A stretch of DNA of 59,232 nucleotides, taken from positions 1 through 59,232 of the forward strand of contig JAISFR010000013.1 in assembly GCA_031263565.1 (NCBI GenBank). The letters run 5' to 3'. The stretch's first letter is position 1. Each line of letters opens with the position of its first letter. The notes beneath the pieces were generated by a model that had not been told where the DNA came from, did not search any database, and saw only the letters and a program-made list of their open reading frames with translations. Of this stretch, positions 1 to 9,595 are shown piece after piece. The DNA is from Candidatus Adiutrix sp. GTDB lineage: Bacteria; Desulfobacterota; Desulfarculia; Adiutricales; Adiutricaceae. Both the position numbers and the translations under genes were made by a program.

Positions 1-486
1 CCGCCCTTCAATACGATTTCGGGCTTCTTCAGGACTGTATACTTCACCTTCATCAAAATAGGGAGCCGAGATTTCCATTTCTCGGACTCCCAGTTCTTCC
101 AAGTGCAAGAACATATCCCTGTCGAGGTAGTCACCGTTAGTAAAAATACACAAAAGAGCCTCTGGCAAAAAGGTGCGCGCCTGACGCAGCCTGGTGAAAA
201 TTATGGGATCCGCCAATGGCTCATTATATCTATGAAACGCTAATTTTCCGGTATATTGAAACTCCTGTAATTGTTGTAATATGGATAGGTAGAGGTCTTC
301 ATCCATATATCGATTAGCTGAACGTCTGTCTATATCTTTGTTGCCGCAAAAAAAACAGCGTCGATTGCAGAAGGTCGAGATTTCCAGCTCTACGAATTTG
401 ATGTTTTTTTTGAGAACAGCCAGGCGTTTTTCATTGTTTTGCGGCGGACAAAAAAACGCCGGCGTTATAATGTCGAAAATCCCCAT
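1..486 (-). CDS. Radical SAM enzyme, N-terminal 162 residues (runs off the window)
   Basis: The reading frame is open from an ATG at 484-486 to the window edge, so the C-terminus is missing. A purine-rich ribosome site (gaggaagg) sits about 8 bases upstream of the ATG. Residues 34-49 read ELEISTFCNRRCFFCG, the CxxxCxxC [4Fe-4S]/SAM motif (C40, C44, C47). It is followed by FHRYNEPLADP near residue 84, typical of the SPASM-type radical SAM family. The product is a cytosolic radical-generating enzyme. The substrate cannot be told from the N-terminal half; in glycan islands such proteins are often annotated as modifying sugars or peptides. It lies 45 bases downstream of the adjoining glycosyltransferase gene on the same strand, so it is probably the last visible gene of the same operon. 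Identification of the superfamily is firm, the role is unknown. Confidence 0.85.
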   Translation of the reverse strand, partial: MGIFDIITPAFFCPPQNNEKRLAVLKKNIKFVELEISTFCNRRCFFCGNKDIDRRSANRYMDEDLYLSILQQLQEFQYTGKLAFHRYNEPLADPIIFTRLRQARTFLPEALLCIFTNGDYLDRDMFLHLEELGVREMEISAPYFDEGEVYSPEEARNRIEGR

Positions 487-531
487 GATTATGCACCTTC
501 CTCAGGTTCTATCCGCATTTCTACAGATAGG

Positions 532-2919
532 TCACGCCTTAATGAAACGAGCCACGAGCCAGGCCCATTTATTTTTGCCCTTGGCTATCAACAGATCTTT
601 CAGCATTGATCTATTCAAGAACCACAGAGCCAAACATTTTTTCTTCCATTTTGCCTTTTTATATGACTCTGCCAAGTGATGGGCCGAATCTTTAAGCTGA
701 GGTCGGGACTGTGGCAAACTCTGTGCTTTCGTTGTTGTTTGGGCCTTACTTTTGTCGGAACCAGGGGAGGCTACGCGAAGAGCTTTGGCTCTGGCATTCA
801 GGTATGCTTGAAACCTGGACGTAGCGGCAGCGGTTTTTTCTCCGGCTACATGGGCGGCCATCACCACTGCCAGTGAAGACACAACCGGATATGGCACGGG
901 AGACGGGGAACGCATCAACAGGCCGCGATCAGCGTACTTCAACAAACGTTTTTGAAAATTTACCGAGTCATGGTCGATTATTTCTTTAAGCGCCGTCGCC
1001 GCAGATAAAGCCGGGGCCTTGTCAGCAAAAATATTACCATGATGCTGTAAAAATACAGCGCTTTTCATTCTAAAATCAGTGCCATCCGCCACGTCTTTAA
1101 GAACATTTTTTATAGCGGCGACCAGTTCATCTTTCGTGGTCGTCACAGCATAAGCCCCCATGGGGTCTTCCTGAAACTTGGGAACCTTTTCACCATGTGG
1201 ATTGTGGTAAATGATCGGCTTGCCTAAAGCTAAACTTTCGAGAATACAAGTTGAAAATTTACTTATAAGAAAACTATATTGCTTTATGTCTTCATAAAAA
1301 GATTTTTCAGACTGTGGAAAACCTTCACGAGGTCCAGTATAACTAGGATGTATGGAAGCAACAAAGGGGATACCAACTTCATTGCAGGCCTCGATGGCCG
1401 TTGCGATAAAAACTTCCGGCCACCAGTCTCCACCATCCTGAGTTTTGATGAAATTTAAGTTGATAAGGGCCATCGGTTGCGATGGAAAGATGACCGGCTC
1501 CCTTAAAAGATCATGAAGAGCCGGTAACCCCACCACAACGGTCTCCTGCTTGCTGTATATTTTCTTGTAATATTCGCCCGGCAGAAGTAAATAGTCAACA
1601 TTTCGATATGGCAGACCCCTGAAGAAAAACGCTTCCTGCGTCCGAAAATCATTATTTATGCCTTCATAAAAAGCGATAGTCGGTATTTGCTGCAGTTTAC
1701 ACTGAAAAATCAAGTCATAAGCATAGTTCCAATCAACCGCAAAAACATAGGCCCTTGCGGTTTCCACAATCGGGCATGGATAAGAGCGGTCAAAAGCGAA
1801 GTAGGGGATGTCCGCCAGATTGACGCGGTCTTGGTCAGTTATTCGGCGACTTGGAGGCGCCACAGCCGGAGCCATGTCAATGAGTACGCTTTTTATGCCC
1901 ATAGCCTGAAGGTGCCTGGCGATAAAAGTGAAATGGCGGGTGTGTCCATTAATGATAGACACGAAAACAACGGCATCGGAGGCAGCCTCAATCAGGCGCG
2001 TCCAGTCTTCCTTGGAAACAAAGGCGTCTTTTATGCCATCGGCGGGCGGCGCGACGGGTATCGACAACAGTTCTGACAAAACATTTGAAGACGCGGCGCG
2101 AAGAACTGGGGAGGCCTTGACAAAATCGCAAAGGTATTGCACAAGAGCAGAAGCTTCCACATGCCCGGATTGAGCGATGTCATGGCCTGCCCGATAGAGC
2201 AGGCGAGAGACCTCCCGATTCCATTCAGCCTTATTTGGGCCATGCGTCTGGTTGTGAAAACGGGTGTAAAAAAGCTCCAAAGATTGCAGTTCATGGGTGA
2301 TCGCCTCCTGAGAATCACAAATAGGTGAGACCGAAACGCGCATGCCTCTATAATAGAGCCCGACCGGAACGAGGCAAGTTCGGGCAGCCAGTTCGACGCA
2401 GGACGCGGCAAAGGGCAAGTCGCAAAAAATGGAACAGTCTCCAAACTTGATTCGATGGGTGTTCAAGAATAATTTTTTGTAAGCGGCCGCCTTGACTTGA
2501 AATTTTCCGTCCTCACCGCCTACCATAGCGACCTGTTCACCATAGTCGTTGATCTCTATAACATCAGCATGCACAATATCGGGATGCTTTTTGGCGACCA
2601 CAATCGAATACGCTTCCAAGGCATCGCTTTTCAGCAGGGTCCCGGCCTCCAGAAAAATCAGGTATTCCCCGCTGGCTTCCATAACGGCCCGATTTTTGGC
2701 AGCACCCAAGCCGATTCGCTTAAAATTTCTAAAAACACTTACATGATCATACTGTCGACCTAAGGCTTCCAACTTAGCGGCAACTTCATCCGCAGAGGCG
2801 TCATCGATTACAATTATTTCATAGCGGTCATTTCCCAAGGATTGTTTGACCGCTGAAAGCACTGTGGCCTCAATATTTTCAGCCATGCCAGAAACAATTA
2901 TTAGTATTGAAAACAACAT
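532..2919 (-). CDS. Two-domain glycosyltransferase: GT2-like N-terminus plus GT-B-like C-terminus
   Basis: 795 residues. Residues 1 to about 220 look like a family-2 glycosyltransferase (start MLFSILIIVSG, then EIIVIDDASAD near residue 34). Residues 310 to 620 form a second domain with conserved stretches FYEGINNDF, LLPGEYYKKIYSK and SKFSTCILESLALGKP, resembling the nucleotide-sugar half of GT-B enzymes. The last 170 residues are basic and Lys-rich. It is a full-length paralogue of the protein encoded at 15801-18026. An oddity: where the paralogue has the metal-binding DXD (FLDADD), this copy reads FLEAGT, so its GT2 domain may be inactive or altered. It is separated by 16 bases from the upstream 1071-residue glycosyltransferase gene and is probably co-transcribed with it. 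It would act in the cytosol on a surface glycan; sugar donor unknown. Confidence 0.8.
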   Translation of the reverse strand: MLFSILIIVSGMAENIEATVLSAVKQSLGNDRYEIIVIDDASADEVAAKLEALGRQYDHVSVFRNFKRIGLGAAKNRAVMEASGEYLIFLEAGTLLKSDALEAYSIVVAKKHPDIVHADVIEINDYGEQVAMVGGEDGKFQVKAAAYKKLFLNTHRIKFGDCSIFCDLPFAASCVELAARTCLVPVGLYYRGMRVSVSPICDSQEAITHELQSLELFYTRFHNQTHGPNKAEWNREVSRLLYRAGHDIAQSGHVEASALVQYLCDFVKASPVLRAASSNVLSELLSIPVAPPADGIKDAFVSKEDWTRLIEAASDAVVFVSIINGHTRHFTFIARHLQAMGIKSVLIDMAPAVAPPSRRITDQDRVNLADIPYFAFDRSYPCPIVETARAYVFAVDWNYAYDLIFQCKLQQIPTIAFYEGINNDFRTQEAFFFRGLPYRNVDYLLLPGEYYKKIYSKQETVVVGLPALHDLLREPVIFPSQPMALINLNFIKTQDGGDWWPEVFIATAIEACNEVGIPFVASIHPSYTGPREGFPQSEKSFYEDIKQYSFLISKFSTCILESLALGKPIIYHNPHGEKVPKFQEDPMGAYAVTTTKDELVAAIKNVLKDVADGTDFRMKSAVFLQHHGNIFADKAPALSAATALKEIIDHDSVNFQKRLLKYADRGLLMRSPSPVPYPVVSSLAVVMAAHVAGEKTAAATSRFQAYLNARAKALRVASPGSDKSKAQTTTKAQSLPQSRPQLKDSAHHLAESYKKAKWKKKCLALWFLNRSMLKDLLIAKGKNKWAWLVARFIKA

Positions 2920-2935
2920 TGCTCATTTACTCCGA

Positions 2936-5900
2936 TCAAAGCTCGCTAAAAAGCAAGTCCAAGAGCTGATCGGCGCTTTCTTCCCAGGTCAGGTGAGGGA
3001 TGTTGGCGGCATCAGGCGTTAAGCCTCTCTTATCAGACTCAATCCAACGAGCTATATCCTCCGCCAAGTTTTCAGCGTTGTCAATACGCGCATAAGTGGC
3101 GAAATCTCCACACAGTTCATGAAACACGGGGATGTCCGAGCATATTACAGGCGTTCCGAACTGGGCCGCCTCAACCAGCGGCAGACCAAAGCCTTCATTT
3201 TGTGAGACGAAAAGCAGAGCCTTGGCGTGGGCATACAACCAAGCCAACTCCTGGTCGCTGGCTTTATGGATGAAGGCGATCCCGTCTTCTTCAGCGGCCT
3301 GGAGCCTTTTTAAAAGGTCGTCACTCTTCCAACTGTGCGCTCCGACGATACACAAACAAAGATCTGGGTTGGCAAGGAGCAGACGTCTGGTGGCCGCTAT
3401 CGCCAGTTCATGGTTTTTCCTGGGTTCGAGGCTGCCGACCATCAACAGGAAGCGCTTGTTTTGCAGGCCCGCCAAACGAGAGGAAGGCGCCGTTTGACCG
3501 AGCCGCACATCCCAGTTGGCGAACCCAAGATGCCAGAACCCGACATGTGGCCTGGCTACCTCTGTGGGCAGATTTTCGCGGCACCACTCAATGTAGCTAT
3601 CCGCCGTTGTTTTCGATATGCCTATCACCCGATCGCTGAATGATGACATATAGGCAATATACTTTGAAAATTGAGTTCTAGCATCCGAATCAAAGTACTG
3701 TGGCAAGTGTAAGGGTATGAGGTCATCTAGCACGGATATTATTTCGCAACCGGCATTGCGCGCTTTTTGCAGGTAGGCGTCGAACGACTTGTAATGTGCC
3801 AGGAAATAGTCCATCAATAACACAATATCGCCAGGTGAAAAATCCGGGCATTCCGGCTCAATATCGGTGGTACGTTCAAGGGGCGACAGACAACCTTGAG
3901 CCACCAGCCACTTGATGGGGACCACCATGCGCCCGTTGATGAGGTCAAAGGCCACCGGCTCAAAACCAGGCCGTTCCGAAAGGTACAGGGCTTTGGCCAA
4001 GTTCGTAGTCGCCCGGTTGATGCCGGTTTGCCAATCGCGGTGCACTGTTTGTCCGACAAAGAAAAAGAGCTTGGGGCGATTACGAGTGGGGCGGGGCGAA
4101 TTCACAAGCCAATCTATGGCGGTGGACTGGGCCTGCCGGGCATCTTCACAATAGGCGAGGTGGGGAGCAAAAAACTTCACCTGGTTTTCCGGAAGGGCTG
4201 ATTTCGCCAACTCGTAGAACTCATACAAGATAGCGGCATGCTTGGCCGCGCAAGCCGCGAAATCAGCATCCGTATGATTTTCCTCAACCTGCCCAAGTAA
4301 GCGATAGGGGGCGTTAAAACCTTCAGGATAATGGCCATGGCAGTCTTCCAAGGCCTGTTCGGAATGGAATATAAGCCCGATAGAGTCGTCTAAAATGCGT
4401 TTGGCGCCCGGCAATGCGACAGAAGCCGCCTTCTCGGCGCCGTCTTCAACCTTTGCAGCGAATAGGCGGCTGCGGAAACGCGGTCCATGCGCGTACAGCA
4501 TCTCTTTTTCAACGAAGTGGTCGTCCCCGCTGAGGGCCATCGCCTGTTTGAGGGCCTGCCCCCCGAAAATATCGTGCATAGAGACCACCCCTGGGAATTG
4601 CCGCATCAAATCCAGGAAATATCCGTGGGGAGCCGCATCCGCAAACTCATACAGGATCATGTCATACCCCGCAGCTCGCGCCTTAAAGTCATCGACGTGG
4701 AAAATATTGAAGACAGTCGTCAGGTTCAGAGGGTCCACCGCGACATTCGGCGTATACACGTCAATATCGAAGTGACGGGCCAAATGCGGCAGGAGGGCGG
4801 CAGCATATCGTGCGGCTCTGGATTCGCCCGGCGGCAGCGGAGATAGACAGGCCAGCTTTTTTTGGGGCAGCCAGCCCCCCACCGCGCAGGTCACTCCAGT
4901 GTGCCTGGCCCTGGCCAGGGCTTCGTCAAAAGCTTCCAACGCCAAGTGAGCACTTCTGGCAAAAGAGAACTGTTTGGCCCGTTTCAAACCGTAAGCCTTT
5001 AAATCGGCGGCAAAGTTTTTGTCGGTCAGAACGCTGTTCAACGCTCTGGCGATGTCTCCTGGATTTGCAGCGTCAAACCGGGCGTCCCGCCGGTCCACGA
5101 TTTCAGGCAGGCTGGAATTGTCGGCCACTATGGTCGGCGCCCCATAGCTCATGGCCTCCAAAGCCGGCAGTCCGAAACCTTCATACAGCGAAGGGAAAAA
5201 CATGACCGCGCATGAAAGGTAGAGATGCTTCAACTCTTCATCTGTGACAAAATTGGTGAAGACGACCTCGTCCCGTTTCAACCCCAGGCTTTGGGCCAAC
5301 CGCGCGTTAGTTTCTATGCTGCCGGGGCTCAAGGCGCAGACAATCGCCAATTGATGGCCATTGCGTACATTGTTGGGCAGCTCGGCAAATCCTCTGATCG
5401 CGCCGCCGGTGTTTTTTCGCTCAGTGTCGCCGCCGATGTACAGGGCGAATGGACGGGCCAAGCCATGACGCGCCAAAGTGGCCTTAATCGCCTCTGGAGC
5501 GACTGGTTCAGTGTCGAGACCTTCGGGTATGCCGCCGGATATGTTAACTATGCGGTCCGGGTCGATAGAGAGCAACTCTATGGCATCTCGGCGCGATGCT
5601 TCAGAAATAGACAAAAGCAAATCGGCCCTTTTCAACCATGAAAGCCGTAGCGCATACCAGTCGGCAAAGTCGGGCTTGGAGTAATGCGGCGTGATGTCGG
5701 CAACACGCAGAGGTATCAAGTCATATAGCGTAGCGGAGTAGACTTGGGCGGGAGATTTAAATCGCAAATCTGGAACTGGGCACAGGTTCTGGCCGGTGCT
5801 GAAAAGACTGGAAATATGTACAACGTCACAACGGAACGGAGCGATAAAGCTCGAATACGCCGCGGAGGCCAGCGGCTCATCCGCGCCACCGTGTCTGAAC

Positions 5901-6151
5901 GGTGGCGTTTTCCACCTGAACGCGTTGGGCATTTTGATAATTCGCCGGTCTGGAAGAGGAGGATGATACTTGGTGGGCGACGGTTCGGCCGTGACCAGGG
6001 CCATGATTTCCCGCATTTCGGCCTGAGAACACATGGCGGCGAATAACGCACTTGTATAGCGCCCGATACCCCGCTGGCCCGTCGGCTTCTGGCAAATTTG
6101 AAGATCAGTCAGTATTCGCCTGGAGCCGCTATATGAGTTGTTCATAGTCAT
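2936..6151 (-). CDS. Giant multi-domain GT4 glycosyltransferase
   Basis: 1071 residues, about three times a normal GT4 enzyme. Residues 1-415 form a complete GT4 transferase (GIGRYTSALF near 27; LYIGGDTERKNTGGAI; FFPSLYEGFGLPALEAMSYG as the E-x7-E donor-site motif). Residues about 425-690 look like an acceptor-binding half of another GT4 protein (LACLSPLPPGESRAARY) without a matching donor half. Residues about 700-1071 form a second complete GT4 unit (MVGSLEPRKNHELAI; FVSQNEGFGLPLVEAAQFG). Such fusions are known among mannosyl- and rhamnosyltransferases that build O-antigen or S-layer glycans, so it may add two or three sugars in sequence. Nearby gmd and manC point to GDP-mannose-derived donors, which is inference. 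No signal peptide or membrane segment is seen. Confidence 0.85.
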   Translation of the reverse strand: MTMNNSYSGSRRILTDLQICQKPTGQRGIGRYTSALFAAMCSQAEMREIMALVTAEPSPTKYHPPLPDRRIIKMPNAFRWKTPPFRHGGADEPLASAAYSSFIAPFRCDVVHISSLFSTGQNLCPVPDLRFKSPAQVYSATLYDLIPLRVADITPHYSKPDFADWYALRLSWLKRADLLLSISEASRRDAIELLSIDPDRIVNISGGIPEGLDTEPVAPEAIKATLARHGLARPFALYIGGDTERKNTGGAIRGFAELPNNVRNGHQLAIVCALSPGSIETNARLAQSLGLKRDEVVFTNFVTDEELKHLYLSCAVMFFPSLYEGFGLPALEAMSYGAPTIVADNSSLPEIVDRRDARFDAANPGDIARALNSVLTDKNFAADLKAYGLKRAKQFSFARSAHLALEAFDEALARARHTGVTCAVGGWLPQKKLACLSPLPPGESRAARYAAALLPHLARHFDIDVYTPNVAVDPLNLTTVFNIFHVDDFKARAAGYDMILYEFADAAPHGYFLDLMRQFPGVVSMHDIFGGQALKQAMALSGDDHFVEKEMLYAHGPRFRSRLFAAKVEDGAEKAASVALPGAKRILDDSIGLIFHSEQALEDCHGHYPEGFNAPYRLLGQVEENHTDADFAACAAKHAAILYEFYELAKSALPENQVKFFAPHLAYCEDARQAQSTAIDWLVNSPRPTRNRPKLFFFVGQTVHRDWQTGINRATTNLAKALYLSERPGFEPVAFDLINGRMVVPIKWLVAQGCLSPLERTTDIEPECPDFSPGDIVLLMDYFLAHYKSFDAYLQKARNAGCEIISVLDDLIPLHLPQYFDSDARTQFSKYIAYMSSFSDRVIGISKTTADSYIEWCRENLPTEVARPHVGFWHLGFANWDVRLGQTAPSSRLAGLQNKRFLLMVGSLEPRKNHELAIAATRRLLLANPDLCLCIVGAHSWKSDDLLKRLQAAEEDGIAFIHKASDQELAWLYAHAKALLFVSQNEGFGLPLVEAAQFGTPVICSDIPVFHELCGDFATYARIDNAENLAEDIARWIESDKRGLTPDAANIPHLTWEESADQLLDLLFSEL

Positions 6152-6173
6152 TCCTTAATTCTCATGCAAATTT

Positions 6174-6216
6174 CAACTCCCCCCAAAGCGTTCACCGAGG
6201 CCTTTGGGAGGGGTTG
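6174..6216. other. Intergenic stem-loop
   Basis: The arms caactccccccaaag and cctttgggaggggttg pair almost completely around a 12-base loop. It lies in the 159-base gap between the FkbM gene (ends 6311, minus) and the giant GT4 gene (starts 6151, minus). A run of seven T follows on the plus strand (from about 6227), but no plus-strand gene ends here. On the minus strand only a short T run follows. It could be a weak terminator or an attenuator within the minus-strand glycan operon. Confidence 0.4.
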
Positions 6217-6310
6217 GAAGTCAGGCTTTTTTTATTGACCGTTTGCCGGGCATGTATAGCGTTATCAACCAAACGTGTGTCAATGGGGGAGTTGGCAGCC
6301 CTGAAGCCTG

Positions 6311-8143
6311 TCACGTACCTGGACTGGGCATGGGCGGCTCAGCATCAAACTGAAGGTTCTCCAGCGGTTTAACGTAAGACTCATTATTGGTGACCACAAT
6401 ATCGATTACGCATCTACGGTCAAGAAGGCAGTTTTTGAGTAACCCCACAGGATTTTTAGACGAAAATTTAGTCAGCCTTTTCCTGATCATGTCCACATAA
6501 AAGACATGCTTAAAATTTTCAAAAACCCACACGCAAAAGTCGTAAGGATTGACCGTTTGGAACCTCAATTGAACAAACGCGTTGAATTCCATATAAATTA
6601 ATGGGTTAAAACGCTGAAGAAGTCGCAGTTGGTTCTCAAAAATCGGGAACTCATTTCCCTCTGTATCTATTTTAATAAAATCAAGCCGCTCTATATTGTA
6701 TTTGGCTACCAGATCGGCCAGCGTCACCATTGGAACAGGTTGACCGTTACCGTCATTGGTCACGTGGCCGCCAGTACTATGTTCGAAAAAACTGACAACA
6801 CCAGGTTCGCGTCCTACAGCCACATTGTCAGTCACCACGTTCGCCAGATGGTTGGCAGCGATATTGGCGTTCAACAATTCATATATATTGGGGCCAGCCT
6901 CAATGGAGATGACTTTGCCTTTGGGGGTATGCCTGGATATCAAAGTCGTGGTAACTCCGATATTGGCCCCAAGATCCATGCAAACGGCGTCATCTGGAAC
7001 CACAGCATTTAAAATACAGTCAAGGTCCCGGTTCATATTGTCAGTTAGACCTTTAAAATAGGGATCGTCTTTGGCCACTCCTCTGAGAGAAGCCGGCATA
7101 CCACGGATTTTTATTAATTTGAGGGGATAGTCTTCAATTGCAACCGTCGGCGTACTCCTTGTGGCTGTGACTGGGCCCTCCAGATCTTTCCGAGTTACCT
7201 CCACAATTCTGGTCGCTTTTGGCCATTTGGCCGCTTCGCAATTTAAAGCGGTTTGCAAAGCGGTTACCTGAGGTTGGGAGGCAGGCTGAGCCGGCGCAGC
7301 GGACTTGGGTGCGGCAGGGACCGGCCTGGGTGCGGCAGGGGCCGGCTTGGGTGCGGCAGGGGCCGGCTTGGGTACGGCGGGGGCCGGTTGGGGTGCGGCA
7401 GGGGCCGGCTTGGGTACGGCGGGGGCCGGTTGGGGTGGTGGCGCCACCACAAGAGCCTTTTCCGTTCCCCGAAGCTCCTTCAATTTTTTATGAACAATGC
7501 GTAGTGGCCTGGTTAGGCGCCAGGAAAAAGAACTTTCTCGCCGATGCAGGCGGTCTTTAAAATGGACCGCGTCAGCAGCCTGTTTTCGTGCTTCCTGTTG
7601 GGCGGCCTGCTTCTCGCCTGTAAGCCGCTGGACGGCCGCAGCCAAATTTTTCTTTTCAGCTTCAAGAGCCTGATTAGCCGCCTGCAATTTCTGGCAAGTC
7701 TGGGTCAACGACTGTTTTTCAGCCAACCACTTTTCTTTTTCAGCACTCAATTGCCGTACCTCATAGTTGAGGTTGCGTGCTTCAACTTCCAGCTTTTGCC
7801 GGGACTTGCTTTCAGCGGACAGTTCTCCGATTGCCAATGCCTGGGCCCGTTCCTTGGTATGCAATTCCGAGTTCTCATCAGTTAAATTCTGAAGCTTGGA
7901 ACTCAATTCCCGGTTTTCCGTGATCAAGGTTTTTTTCTCCTCGGTCAAATCCCTCAATCTTGCCGTAAGAGATTGCGCTTCCGACTGGATATTCTGAATT
8001 CTGGCGATCCAGTCTTGTTCCCGGGCGGTCAGGGCCTGTTCTCTGGCGGTCTGCAGATATTCCCTTGAGGTCAGCGCTTGTTCTCTCAAGCTCAGATATT
8101 CTCTGCCGGAAAGATCGGTGTCTGTGGATTTCGGGTCTCGCAT
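6311..8143 (-). CDS. FkbM-family methyltransferase with long coiled-coil N-terminus
   Basis: 610 residues. Residues 1 to about 215 are a charged coiled coil rich in REQALTAREQ and LTAEKK-like heptads. Residues about 235-290 are a Pro/Ala linker made of a seven-residue repeat (PAPAAPK) encoded by a 21-bp DNA repeat. Residues about 340-600 are an FkbM-type SAM methyltransferase: VCMDLGANIGVTTTLIS is the SAM-binding glycine motif, IDFIKIDTEGNEFPI-like sequence (actual LDFIKIDTEGNE) the family signature. These enzymes O-methylate sugars of surface glycans. The coiled coil suggests oligomerisation or a scaffold or length-sensing role, as in chain-terminating WbdD-type enzymes, though that link is only analogy. 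The start is an ATG preceded by aaggacctgact. It is the first gene of the minus-strand block below gmd. Confidence 0.85.
   Translation of the reverse strand: MRDPKSTDTDLSGREYLSLREQALTSREYLQTAREQALTAREQDWIARIQNIQSEAQSLTARLRDLTEEKKTLITENRELSSKLQNLTDENSELHTKERAQALAIGELSAESKSRQKLEVEARNLNYEVRQLSAEKEKWLAEKQSLTQTCQKLQAANQALEAEKKNLAAAVQRLTGEKQAAQQEARKQAADAVHFKDRLHRRESSFSWRLTRPLRIVHKKLKELRGTEKALVVAPPPQPAPAVPKPAPAAPQPAPAVPKPAPAAPKPAPAAPRPVPAAPKSAAPAQPASQPQVTALQTALNCEAAKWPKATRIVEVTRKDLEGPVTATRSTPTVAIEDYPLKLIKIRGMPASLRGVAKDDPYFKGLTDNMNRDLDCILNAVVPDDAVCMDLGANIGVTTTLISRHTPKGKVISIEAGPNIYELLNANIAANHLANVVTDNVAVGREPGVVSFFEHSTGGHVTNDGNGQPVPMVTLADLVAKYNIERLDFIKIDTEGNEFPIFENQLRLLQRFNPLIYMEFNAFVQLRFQTVNPYDFCVWVFENFKHVFYVDMIRKRLTKFSSKNPVGLLKNCLLDRRCVIDIVVTNNESYVKPLENLQFDAEPPMPSPGT
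7307..7432 (-). repeat. Six tandem 21-bp units (coding minisatellite)
   Basis: Units begin at 7307, 7328, 7349, 7370, 7391 and 7412, each of the form gggtgcggcaggggccggctt with one to four substitutions. On the coding (minus) strand each unit adds seven residues (PAPAAPK type) to the linker between coiled coil and methyltransferase of the FkbM protein. The number of units can change without a frameshift. Confidence 0.9.
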
Positions 8144-8211
8144 AGTCAGGTCCTTACATTAGACAAATCAAAGTTCATACGTTCCAATGGAATAATTTTC
8201 GGGGCGCGCCG

Positions 8212-8374
8212 TCAGGCCGGGGGAGATTTGAGTATCCAGGTCAAGGTATCCCGCAGGGGCGGTCTTTCCAGCCGCATCTTCTTCACCAAGATGGGTAGTT
8301 GAATGGTCAGGGGATGGTGATCGGCAGTCGGTCAAAGCCCAGGGCGGCCAGGCGCTCCATGGCCAGGCAGAATT
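8212..8374 (-). pseudogene. Possible decayed 3' gene remnant
   Basis: Between gmd and the FkbM gene two short minus-strand frames look protein-like: [19 protein letters not shown], ending at 8307, and, one base shifted, LVKKMRLERPPLRDTLTW, ending at 8212. Joined by a single frameshift near 8306 they would form one continuous C-terminus of about 50 residues. I do not recognise the family. The stretch could equally be non-coding; confidence is low. Confidence 0.25.
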
Positions 8375-9427
<1,053 letters not shown>

Positions 9428-9456
9428 TCATAGATGGACAAATGACAATGCGGGTT

Positions 9457-9485
9457 ATCCTACCACTTATATGGCTGAATTGCAA
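9457..9485 (-). promoter_or_regulatory. Candidate sigma-70 promoter for gmd
   Basis: On the minus strand TTGCAA (9480-9485) and TAGGAT (9457-9462) are separated by 17 bases, in the AT-rich divergent gap between gmd and manC. Each hexamer matches consensus at four positions. Confidence 0.35.
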
Positions 9486-9595
9486 CACCGGTTGAATTGT
9501 AACTGGAATCATGAAAGATTTTATGATACCATGCCGGTATTCCGAAGTTCGGCTTAGCACGCGGACATCAGGCTAAATCAAACGGACCTTTAAGC

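Noticed and set aside
7307-7432. CRISPR-like array
   Set aside because: The 21-bp units are directly adjacent without spacers and code for a Pro/Ala linker in frame.
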